Positions 1 through 6,160 of a stretch of DNA of 6,610 nucleotides are shown piece after piece. Within the stretch, counting starts at the first letter, position 1. Every line of letters begins with the position of its first letter. The notes beneath the pieces are model-generated. The model was not told the DNA's origin, made no database searches, and worked only from the letters and a program-made list of their open reading frames with translations. This DNA is from Gammaproteobacteria bacterium (GTDB taxonomy: Bacteria > Pseudomonadota > Gammaproteobacteria > Burkholderiales > Burkholderiaceae_E), in the NCBI GenBank assembly GCA_030425615.1, contig JAUIAI010000148.1, positions 1-6,610 on the forward strand, given 5' to 3'. Made by a program: the position numbers and the translations under genes.

Positions 1-243
1 TATCACTGCCAGATCATGGAGGGTGACCTCGCGATCCATATGCGGGAGCAGCTGGGCGTCATCGAACACATACAGATCGCCGGCGTGCCCGGCCGGCACG
101 AACCGGACGTGGGCGAGATCAATTACCCCTACCTCTTCGCCCTGATGGATGAACTGGGCTACCAAGGCTGGGTCGGGTGCGAGTACAAGCCGCGCGGCGA
201 GACCGTCGCGGGACTCGGCTGGAGCAAGGAGTGGATGCGATGA
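1..243 (+). CDS. hyi: Hydroxypyruvate isomerase-like / 2-oxo-tetronate isomerase, C-terminal part (5' end outside window)
   Basis: The frame is open from base 1 and encodes the last 80 residues of a TIM-barrel sugar isomerase of the Hyi/OtnI family, usually about 260 residues long. Visible family blocks are YHCQIMEGDL at the window edge, IAGVPGRHEPDVGEINYP (about residues 26-43 of this fragment) and the C-terminal GCEYKPRG...GLGW. The Glu of GCEY belongs to the conserved active-site set of the family. Members interconvert hydroxypyruvate and tartronate semialdehyde, or isomerise 2-oxo-tetronates in four-carbon sugar-acid catabolism. The TGA stop (241-243) overlaps the next start codon as ATGA, so the two genes are probably translationally coupled. 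The neighbour looks like denD, which favours the OtnI role over glyoxylate metabolism, but that choice is inference. The family call is firm; the exact substrate is not. Confidence 0.9.
   Translation, partial: YHCQIMEGDLAIHMREQLGVIEHIQIAGVPGRHEPDVGEINYPYLFALMDELGYQGWVGCEYKPRGETVAGLGWSKEWMR
226..242 (+). promoter_or_regulatory. Ribosome binding site and start codon of the denD-like/tsf chimeric ORF
   Basis: A strong Shine-Dalgarno sequence, AAGGAG (226-231), lies inside the end of hyi, 8 nt before the ATG at 240-242. This settles the start of the chimeric reading frame and shows that it is fitted with normal translation signals. The ATG at 235-237 is in another frame and is not used for this product. 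Confidence 0.7.
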
Positions 244-290
244 AGGTCACGATCACTGGCGCCTCGGGCTTCATCGGCCGCGGCGTGCTC
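240..290 (+). pseudogene. denD: 5' remnant of an NAD-dependent epimerase/dehydrogenase gene (denD-like), truncated at a junction
   Basis: The first residues, MKVTITGASGFIGR, are the first beta strand and glycine-rich dinucleotide-binding loop (GxxGxxG: G7, G10, G13) of an extended short-chain dehydrogenase with a Rossmann fold. The gene starts through an ATGA overlap with hyi, and an OtnI homologue is a known partner of D-erythronate dehydrogenase DenD, so denD is the best guess. Only about 14-20 codons remain of a gene normally over 300 codons long. After that the same frame encodes elongation factor Ts. The right edge is approximate because residues GVLFESL (about 282-302) can be assigned to either parent. 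Another epimerase-family gene cannot be excluded. Confidence 0.6.
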
Positions 291-602
291 TTCGAATCGC
301 TCGCCGCCGAGGACGTCGCACGCGAGCGGTCCATCGCCGAGCAGAAGGCCGCCGAATCGGGCAAGCCGGCCGATATCGTGGCCAAGATGGTCGAGGGTAC
401 GGTTCAGAAGTATCTGAAGGAGGTGACCCTGCTCGGGCAGCCCTTCGTCAAGGACGACAAGGTCACGGTGGACAAGCTGCTCAAACAGCGTGACGCCCGT
501 GTTTCGGCCTTCGAGCTGTTCATCGTCGGCGAGGGAATCGAGAAAAAGGAAAACGACTTCGCTGCCGAAGTCGCTGCGCAGGCGGCCGCGGCCGGCCGCT
601 GA
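240..602 (+). CDS. tsf: Chimeric ORF: dehydrogenase N-terminus fused in frame to the C-terminal third of elongation factor Ts
   Basis: This 120-residue frame begins as a Rossmann-type dehydrogenase and from about residue 22 (AAEDVARERS) reads as EF-Ts to its natural end. The EF-Ts hallmarks are SGKPADIVAKMVEG (about residues 40-53), EVTLLGQPFVKDD (about 61-73) and VGEGIEKKENDFAAEVAAQ (about 98-116). EF-Ts is the guanine-nucleotide exchange factor for EF-Tu and is normally about 280-295 residues long. The missing N-terminal two thirds include the UBA-like domain and the TDFV-containing part that contacts EF-Tu, so this product cannot work as an exchange factor. The position just before pyrH is the normal tsf location. 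The EF-Ts part shows no internal damage, so the break is recent or an artefact. Confidence 0.85.
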   Translation: MKVTITGASGFIGRGVLFESLAAEDVARERSIAEQKAAESGKPADIVAKMVEGTVQKYLKEVTLLGQPFVKDDKVTVDKLLKQRDARVSAFELFIVGEGIEKKENDFAAEVAAQAAAAGR

Positions 603-617
603 CCCAGCGCCGTCCGT

Positions 618-638
618 TCCCCCGGCGGAGCCGGGGGG
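618..638 (+). terminator. Strong GC hairpin between tsf and pyrH (possible terminator or attenuator)
   Basis: The arms CCCCCGGC (619-626) and GCCGGGGG (630-637) pair perfectly over 8 bp around a 3-nt GGA loop, and a T-G pair (618/638) can extend the stem. It lies 16 nt after the tsf stop. No T-tract follows, so it does not meet the classical intrinsic terminator pattern; it could be a partial terminator, an RNA-stability element or chance in GC-rich DNA. A transcriptional boundary between rpsB-tsf and pyrH is known in some proteobacteria, which makes the position plausible. Confidence 0.4.
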
Positions 639-661
639 TCCGCCGACTTCAGGATCTGCCG

Positions 662-1393
662 ATGACCACCGAACCCAACTCCGTCCGTCGCTACCGGCGG
701 GTGCTGCTCAAGCTGTCGGGCGAGGCCCTGATGGGCGACGACAGCTACGGCATCAACCAGGCCACTATCGAGCGCATGGTGGCCGAGGTGAAAGGCGTGG
801 TCAGCGGTGGTACGGAGTTGGCGATCGTCATCGGGGGCGGCAACATCTTCCGGGGTGTGGCACTGGGCGCCGGGGGAATGGACCGGGCCACCGCCGACTA
901 CATGGGCATGCTGGCCACGGTGATGAACGCGCTTGCGCTGCAGGATGCGCTTCGTCAGGCGGGCGTTCAGGCGCGGGTTCAGTCGGCCCTGAAGATCGAG
1001 CAGGTGGTCGAGCCCTACATCCGTCCGAAGGCGCTTCGCTATCTGGAAGAAGGGAAGGTCGTCATCTTCGCCGCGGGTACCGGAAATCCGTTCTTCACCA
1101 CGGACACGGCGGCGGCCCTGCGGGGTGCGGAGATGGGAGCCGAGGTCGTGCTCAAGGCCACGAAGGTGGACGGTGTCTACTCGGCCGATCCGGTCAAGGA
1201 TCCGACTGCCACGCGTTATACCACTATCGGGTTCGACGAGGCGATCGCGCGTAACCTCAAGGTCATGGACGCGACCGCCTTTGCCCTCTGCCGCGATCAG
1301 GGGTTACCCATTGTCGTGTTCTCTATCTTCAAGGAAGGTGCGCTTGCACGCGTGATCGCCGGTGCCGACGAGGGCACCCGCGTACACGTCTGA
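662..1393 (+). CDS. pyrH: Uridylate kinase (UMP kinase)
   Basis: It catalyses ATP-dependent phosphorylation of UMP to UDP in pyrimidine nucleotide synthesis. The cytosolic bacterial enzyme is a hexamer of the amino-acid-kinase fold. The 243 residues match the usual length of about 240. Motifs in order are VLLKLSGEALMG (residues 14-25, phosphate-binding Lys17), GGGNIFRG (58-65), DYMGMLATVMNALALQDAL (79-97), GTGNPFFTTDTAA (139-151) and KATKVDGVYSADPVKD (165-180, nucleotide binding). The ATG at 662 is supported by AGGA at 651-654, 7 nt upstream. It sits in the standard tsf-pyrH-frr order, 21 nt before frr. The family enzyme is allosterically controlled by GTP and UTP. Nothing in the sequence suggests damage. 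Confidence 0.97.
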   Translation: MTTEPNSVRRYRRVLLKLSGEALMGDDSYGINQATIERMVAEVKGVVSGGTELAIVIGGGNIFRGVALGAGGMDRATADYMGMLATVMNALALQDALRQAGVQARVQSALKIEQVVEPYIRPKALRYLEEGKVVIFAAGTGNPFFTTDTAAALRGAEMGAEVVLKATKVDGVYSADPVKDPTATRYTTIGFDEAIARNLKVMDATAFALCRDQGLPIVVFSIFKEGALARVIAGADEGTRVHV

Positions 1394-1414
1394 GCGCTTC
1401 GCAACGGAGGCATC

Positions 1415-1975
1415 ATGGCGATCGACGAGATCCGCAAGACGACCGAATCCAAGATGGACAAATCGGTGGAGTCGCTGAAGACTGCACTGTCCAAGATCCG
1501 TACGGGCCGTGCGAGTACCGGGCTCCTGGATCACGTGAAGGTCGAGTACTACGGCCAGCCGGTGCCCGTGTCGCAAGTGGCGAACGTGTCGATCCTCGAC
1601 AATCGCACGATCGGCGTGAGTCCCTGGGAGAAGAATCTCGTATCAGCAGTGGACAAGGCTATTCGCGAATCCGATCTCGGCCTCAATCCGGTCGTGATCG
1701 GAGAACTGATCCGGGTGCCGATGCCGCCGCTGTCCGAGGAACGGCGAAAGGAGCTCGGCAAGGTCGTGCGCTCGGAAGGTGAGCAGGCCAAGGTGGCCGT
1801 GCGCAACCTGCGCCGCGAGGCGAACGACCAGTTCAAGCGGCTGCTCAAGGACAAGGAGATCTCCGAGGACGACGAGCGCCGTGCGCAGGACGACATCCAG
1901 AAGACCACGGACAAGCACGTCGCGGAAATCGACCGCATCCTCGACGAGAAAGAAAAGGAGATCATGACGGTCTGA
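1415..1975 (+). CDS. frr: Ribosome recycling factor
   Basis: RRF works with EF-G to split post-termination ribosomes in the cytosol. The 186 residues match the family length of about 185 and contain both domains. The N-terminal helix has KIRTGRAS (about residues 27-34), followed by the beta-rich domain II with VEYYGQPVPVSQVANVSI (about 44-61). SDLGLNPVV and IRVPMPPLSEERRKEL come next, then the long C-terminal helices of the three-helix bundle (VRNLRREAND, LLKDKEISEDDERRAQDD). The start ATG at 1415 is preceded by GGAGG (1406-1410), 4 nt upstream, the clearest Shine-Dalgarno in the cluster and consistent with a highly expressed translation factor. The gene is intact. Confidence 0.97.
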   Translation: MAIDEIRKTTESKMDKSVESLKTALSKIRTGRASTGLLDHVKVEYYGQPVPVSQVANVSILDNRTIGVSPWEKNLVSAVDKAIRESDLGLNPVVIGELIRVPMPPLSEERRKELGKVVRSEGEQAKVAVRNLRREANDQFKRLLKDKEISEDDERRAQDDIQKTTDKHVAEIDRILDEKEKEIMTV

Positions 1976-2054
1976 CCGTGAAAGCGGTCGACCGGGCCGG
2001 GCCCGTGCGGCGAACCTCGCGACGGGTCGTCAGGGTCATGACACGGAAGATCTG

Positions 2055-2822
2055 ATGCATTCCGAACCCGCTGTCGTCGCTTCGGGCGACCCGGCCGGGC
2101 AAGTGCCGGGCCCGCGCCATGTGGCCATCGTCATGGATGGGAACGGGCGCTGGGCCCAGCGACGCCATCTGCCCCGTGTGGCGGGACACGCCAAGGGTGT
2201 CGAAGCCGTCCGGCGTACCGTCGAGGCGGCCGTGCGCCATGACGTCGAGTATCTGACGCTGTTCGCGTTCAGTTCCGAGAACTGGCAACGGCCGGCCGAG
2301 GAAGTGTCGGTGCTGATGCGGCTGTTCATGACGGCTCTCCAGAAGGAGATCGCCCAGTTGCGGGCCAACGGGATCCGCCTGCGGGTGGTCGGCGATCTGA
2401 GTCGCTTCGATCCCAAGTTGCAGCGGCTCATAGAGCAGGCCGAGAGCCGAACCGCGCACAACACCGGGCTCTTGCTGACGGTCGCAGCCAACTACGGGGG
2501 GCGCTGGGACATCATGAATGCCGTACGAACCCTGCTGCGCGAACGTCCTGACCTGATCCACCAGCCGGGCCATCCCGACGAGGCGGATCTCGCGCCCTTT
2601 CTCGCGCTGGCCGACACCCCCGAACCCGATCTCTTCATCCGTACCGGCGGCGAACAGCGCATCAGCAACTTCCTGCTGTGGCAGATGGCCTACACGGAAC
2701 TCTATTTCACTGATCTCTTCTGGCCCGATTTCGGGGCCAGCGCGCTGGCCGAGGCGATCGCCGACTTTCGTCGTCGTGAACGCCGCTTCGGTCGTACGGG
2801 CGCGCAGGTGGCGAGCGGCTGA
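2055..2822 (+). CDS. uppS: Undecaprenyl diphosphate synthase (cis-prenyltransferase)
   Basis: It condenses eight isopentenyl diphosphates onto farnesyl diphosphate to give C55 undecaprenyl diphosphate, the lipid carrier for peptidoglycan and surface polysaccharides. The 255 residues are normal length (E. coli 253). Conserved regions in order are VAIVMDGNGRWA (residues 23-34, catalytic Asp28), AGHAKG (43-48, His45), FSSENW (72-77), then RTGGEQRISNFLLWQ (196-210) and Glu215, which binds the IPP/Mg site. GGAAGA at 2045-2050, 4 nt upstream, supports the ATG at 2055. The gap to frr is 79 nt with no recognisable gene. The stop overlaps the cdsA start as TGATG, so the two are likely coupled. The gene is also called ispU. 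Confidence 0.96.
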   Translation: MHSEPAVVASGDPAGQVPGPRHVAIVMDGNGRWAQRRHLPRVAGHAKGVEAVRRTVEAAVRHDVEYLTLFAFSSENWQRPAEEVSVLMRLFMTALQKEIAQLRANGIRLRVVGDLSRFDPKLQRLIEQAESRTAHNTGLLLTVAANYGGRWDIMNAVRTLLRERPDLIHQPGHPDEADLAPFLALADTPEPDLFIRTGGEQRISNFLLWQMAYTELYFTDLFWPDFGASALAEAIADFRRRERRFGRTGAQVASG

Positions 2823-3640
2823 TGCTGGGCACCCGGGTGGTGACCGCGGTGGCGCTGCTGGCGCTCATCCTGCCGACTCTTTTCTGGCTTCCCCCGTGGG
2901 CCTGGGCAGGTCTGACCCTGCTCTTTCTGGTGGTCGGCTGTGCGGAGTGGCTCAATCTGACCGGGGCACGTCGTCTGGCCTGGCCGGTTGCCGGATCGCT
3001 CGGTGTGCTCGGTGTGCTCTGGCTGGTCGCGGACCTGCCCACGCCAGGCGGATTGCTTCTGACGGTGCTCGGCGCGGCAACGCTCTTCTGGCTGGCGGTC
3101 GCGCCCTGGTGGTTGCGGCGCGAGGCGACTGGTCCCGGGGCCCGCTGGGCGGGACCGGCTCTGCTGGCGGTCTGCTGGCTCAGCCTGGTCCATCTCCGTG
3201 GCATCGGTGTGGCGGCGCTGCTGGTGGCGATGGCCATTGTCTGGGTAGCCGACATCGGCGCGTACTTCGTGGGCAAGGGTTTCGGTCGTCGAAAGCTCGC
3301 CCCCCGGATCAGTCCTGGTAAGAGCATCGAAGGTGCCCTCGGCGGCATGGGGCTGGTCGTGGTCATCGGTCTGTCCGTCGCGGCCGCGCCGTCGCTGGCC
3401 GACACCCTGCCGGCACGGCTGGTGGCCACCGTGGGCCCGTGGCTGGCCGGTGTCGCGCTGGCGGCCGTGGCCGCGCTGTCCGTCGTGGGCGACCTGGTGG
3501 AGTCGCTGGTCAAACGCGGTGCCGGGGTCAAGGACAGCGGCCGGATACTGCCGGGGCACGGGGGGATACTCGACAGGATCGACGCGTTGCTGCCGACAAT
3601 GCCGCTGGTCGCACTGATGCACATAGGACTGTCCGGATGA
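2822..3640 (+). CDS. cdsA: Phosphatidate cytidylyltransferase (CDP-diglyceride synthase)
   Basis: This inner-membrane enzyme converts phosphatidic acid plus CTP to CDP-diacylglycerol, the precursor of all bacterial phospholipids. The 272-residue protein is mostly hydrophobic helices (for example residues 5-23, 30-41, 55-70, 77-97, 110-124, 128-150, 173-188, 205-223). The family signature is complete near the C-terminus: SLVKRGAGVKDSGRILPG (228-245) followed by HGGILDRIDAL (246-256), with the metal-binding aspartates in place. Upstream, WVADIGAYFVGKGFGRRKLA and SPGKSIEG (141-171) form the other conserved block. The start overlaps the uppS stop by one base and the stop overlaps dxr by four. The protein is slightly shorter than the E. 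coli one (285) but within the family range. Confidence 0.96.
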   Translation: MLGTRVVTAVALLALILPTLFWLPPWAWAGLTLLFLVVGCAEWLNLTGARRLAWPVAGSLGVLGVLWLVADLPTPGGLLLTVLGAATLFWLAVAPWWLRREATGPGARWAGPALLAVCWLSLVHLRGIGVAALLVAMAIVWVADIGAYFVGKGFGRRKLAPRISPGKSIEGALGGMGLVVVIGLSVAAAPSLADTLPARLVATVGPWLAGVALAAVAALSVVGDLVESLVKRGAGVKDSGRILPGHGGILDRIDALLPTMPLVALMHIGLSG

Positions 3641-4833
3641 AACGACGTGGCGTGGCCGTGCTCGGCGCGACGGGCTCGATCGGTGTGAGCACACTGGACG
3701 TTCTGGCCCGGCATCCTGAGCGTTTCGAGGTGCTGGCCCTGAGCGCCAACTCGCGTATCGAACAGCTTGCCGAGCAGGCGATCCGCTTTCGGCCTCGCAT
3801 GGCTGTGGTCTCCGGATCCGACGACGCCACGCGTCTGCGGGACCTGCTTTCGGAGCGCGCACCGGAGGTCACGGTCGGTCACGGGATCGATGCGCTCTGC
3901 GGCGCGGCATCGGACCCGTCGGTCGACGTGGTCATGGCGGCGATCGTGGGCGCGGCGGGTATGCGACCTGCACTCGCGGCGGCCGGGGCGGGCAAGACGG
4001 TTCTCCTGTCGAACAAGGGAGCGTTGGTGATGGCCGGTGAGGTCTTCCTGTCCGCGAGTCGTGCCGGCAAAGCGACCGTGCTGCCCATCGACAGCGAACA
4101 CAACGCGGTGTTCCAGTGTCTGCCTCCGTTCTGGCACGCGCTCGACCCTCAGTCAGCGGGGCAGGGCGTGGCCAGGATCGTGTTGACGGCCTCGGGTGGT
4201 CCGTTTCGTGACTGGTCGCCCGAGCGCATGGCGGGTGTCACCCCGGAGCAGGCGTGTGCCCACCCGAACTGGTCGATGGGGCGCAAGATCTCGGTGGACT
4301 CGGCCACGATGATGAACAAGGGGCTCGAACTGATCGAAGCGCACTATCTTTTCGGGGTGGGGCCCGACCGACTCGAGGTGGTCGTCCACCCGGAGAGCAT
4401 CATCCACTCCATGGTGCAGTACGACGACGGCTCGACGCTCGCCCAACTCGGGAACCCCGACATGCGCACGCCCATCGCCCACGCGCTGGGCTTCCCGCAC
4501 CGGCTCGACAGCGGTGTGGCGGCGTTGTCGCTGCCCGAACTCGGGCGCCTGCACTTCGAAGCGCCGGACCCCGGTCGTTTCCCCTGCCTCGGACTCGCGA
4601 CCGAGGCGTTGCGTCAGGGCGGAGCCGGCCCGTGCGTGCTGAATGCCGCCAACGAAATCGCCGTCGCCGCGTTTCTGGAGGGGCGAATCGGATTCATGCA
4701 GATCTCCGAAGTCTGCGCCCGGGTTCTGGAACGTCAGGGACACGGCTCTGCCGGTGCCGACATCGAGGCCGTCGAGATGCTCGACGACGCGGCGCGTGCG
4801 CTGGCACGCGAAACCATCGACTCACTGGACTGA
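3637..4833 (+). CDS. dxr: 1-deoxy-D-xylulose 5-phosphate reductoisomerase
   Basis: Dxr converts DXP to 2-C-methyl-D-erythritol 4-phosphate with NADPH and a divalent metal, the committed step of the non-mevalonate isoprenoid pathway. It thereby supplies the substrates of the neighbouring UppS. The 398 residues equal the E. coli length. Motifs are GATGSIG (residues 10-16, NADPH loop), PIDSEHNAVFQCL with metal ligands Asp152 and Glu154, TASGGPF (substrate phosphate loop), HPNWSMGRKISVDSATMMNKGLELIEA with Asn227, Lys228 and the third metal ligand Glu231, and HPESIIHSMV. The start is the ATG at 3637 overlapping the cdsA stop (ATGA), with AGGA at 3625-3628; the open frame upstream is cdsA shadow. 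One oddity is that the usually invariant NKE motif reads NKG (Gly128). Confidence 0.96.
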   Translation: MKRRGVAVLGATGSIGVSTLDVLARHPERFEVLALSANSRIEQLAEQAIRFRPRMAVVSGSDDATRLRDLLSERAPEVTVGHGIDALCGAASDPSVDVVMAAIVGAAGMRPALAAAGAGKTVLLSNKGALVMAGEVFLSASRAGKATVLPIDSEHNAVFQCLPPFWHALDPQSAGQGVARIVLTASGGPFRDWSPERMAGVTPEQACAHPNWSMGRKISVDSATMMNKGLELIEAHYLFGVGPDRLEVVVHPESIIHSMVQYDDGSTLAQLGNPDMRTPIAHALGFPHRLDSGVAALSLPELGRLHFEAPDPGRFPCLGLATEALRQGGAGPCVLNAANEIAVAAFLEGRIGFMQISEVCARVLERQGHGSAGADIEAVEMLDDAARALARETIDSLD

Positions 4834-4836
4834 GCC

Positions 4837-6155
4837 ATGTTGACGATCATCGCCTTTCTCGTGGCCCTGACCGTGCTGATCTTCGTGCACGAGCTCGGCC
4901 ACTACTCGGCGGCCAGGATGTTCGACGTCAAGGTGCTGCGCTTCTCGATCGGGTTCGGCAAGCCCCTGCTGAGCTGGTCCGTGGGCAGGGATCGCACGCA
5001 ATGGACCCTCGCGGCGATTCCGCTCGGGGGCTATGTACGGATGGTGGACGAGCGTGACGAGTCGCAGGGAGCCATCTCGGCCGAAGACCTGCCGCGGGCG
5101 TTCACGCGCCAGTCCCTGGGCGCGCGTGCCGTGATCGTCGCCGCCGGGCCCGCGGCCAATTTCGCCCTGGCCGCGCTCCTTTACGCGACCCTGGGCTGGG
5201 TCGGCGTGATGGAGCCGGCGGCCATCATCGACTCCCCCCGCGCCCAGACGCCGGCGGCGTCCGCGGGCTTCGAGGGCGGCGACCGCATCGGCACGACGTG
5301 CGCCTGAGGCTTCTGGAGCCGGTCATCGAGCGGGGCGAAGTCGCCGTGGACGTCCTGCGCGACGGCTCACCGCGCACCATCACACTGGCTACGGACTCGC
5401 TGCCCGAGGGCGAGGCGGAACGCGACTTCATGAACACACTCGGGCTCGCAATCGCTCCGGGTGACGTGATGGTCGGCGAGCTGCTGCCCGACGGCGCGGC
5501 GGCGCGTGACGGACTGCGGACCGGGGACCGGGTCACCGCGGTGGACGGCACGCCGATCCGGCGTGCCCGGGAACTGATCGACGTCGTTCGCGACAATCCC
5601 GAGCGTCCCGTGCGTTTCGAGCTCATGCGGGACGGTGCCTCGCTCGAGGTCGAGGTCACCCCGGAAGCGATCACGGACGAGACACTTCCTGCCGGGCGGT
5701 ATGGACGGATCGGCGCCAACCTGCGCGACGATCTGGCCATGGAGCTGGTCCGTCACGGACCCGTCGAGTCGCTTCTGATCGGGGCGCGCCAGACCTGGGA
5801 GATGTCGCTGTTCTCGCTGCGAATGTTCGGCAAGATGATCACGGGCGACCTGTCCATCCGCAATCTGAGCGGTCCGGTGACCATCGCGGATCTGGCGGGG
5901 CAGACGGCCAAGGTGGGCTGGTTCGCCTACGTGAGCTTTCTGGCGCTGATCAGCATCAGCCTGGGGGTGCTGAACCTGCTTCCCATCCCGGTGCTGGACG
6001 GGGGCCATTTGGTATATTACGCAATCGAAGCGATTCGCGGCCGCCCCTTGTCGGATCGCATGATGGATCTGACCCAGCGCGCGGGCGTGGGTGTCATCTT
6101 CGTCATGATGGCGGTCGCGTTATTCAACGACATCGCGAGACTGGCCGGGCTCTGA
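4837..6155 (+). pseudogene. rseP: RIP zinc metalloprotease RseP, frameshifted by a small deletion in PDZ1
   Basis: RseP is the inner-membrane site-2 protease that cuts RseA to release sigma-E. The N-terminal part (4837-5289, 151 residues) has HELGH (residues 18-22) in the first membrane segment and continues to GFEGGDRI at the start of PDZ1. The frame then runs to a TGA at 5307. The rest of the protein resumes in another frame from about 5292 (HDVRLRLLEP) and runs to 6155. It carries the remainder of PDZ1, an intact PDZ2 (about 5460-5670), the LDG zinc-ligand motif (NLLPIPVLDGGH, Asp codon 5997-5999) and the last membrane segment. Both parts together give 438 residues, about 12 short of a usual RseP. 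An ORF could restart at the GTG at 5298, but it lacks a Shine-Dalgarno and the HExxH. The 5' part starts 3 nt after dxr. Confidence 0.88.
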
Positions 6156-6160
6156 TCCCC

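Noticed and set aside
490..1254. A 254-residue plus-strand open frame overlapping the end of tsf and most of pyrH
   Set aside because: It is out of frame with PyrH, whose motifs are complete. Its Gly/Arg-rich composition marks it as a shadow frame.
1976..2054. A possible small gene or regulatory RNA in the 79-nt gap between frr and uppS
   Set aside because: There is no start codon with a ribosome binding site other than that of uppS, no convincing stem followed by a T-tract, and no recognisable promoter elements.
3439..3636. An N-terminal extension of dxr into cdsA
   Set aside because: The Dxr family begins at the NADPH loop just after the ATG at 3637, which overlaps the cdsA stop and gives the usual 398 residues. 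The upstream frame is Arg/Gly-rich shadow of cdsA.
2702..4137. Long open frames on the minus strand opposite cdsA and dxr (386 and 476 residues)
   Set aside because: They lie entirely antisense to genes with full family motifs and have the low-complexity Arg/Pro/Ser/Gln-rich composition typical of high-GC shadow frames. No recognisable domain is visible.
5298..6155. The C-terminal rseP frame as an independent PDZ protein starting at GTG 5298
   Set aside because: There is no Shine-Dalgarno, its first residues are the middle of PDZ1, and the sequence continues the RseP alignment directly. A broken rseP is simpler.
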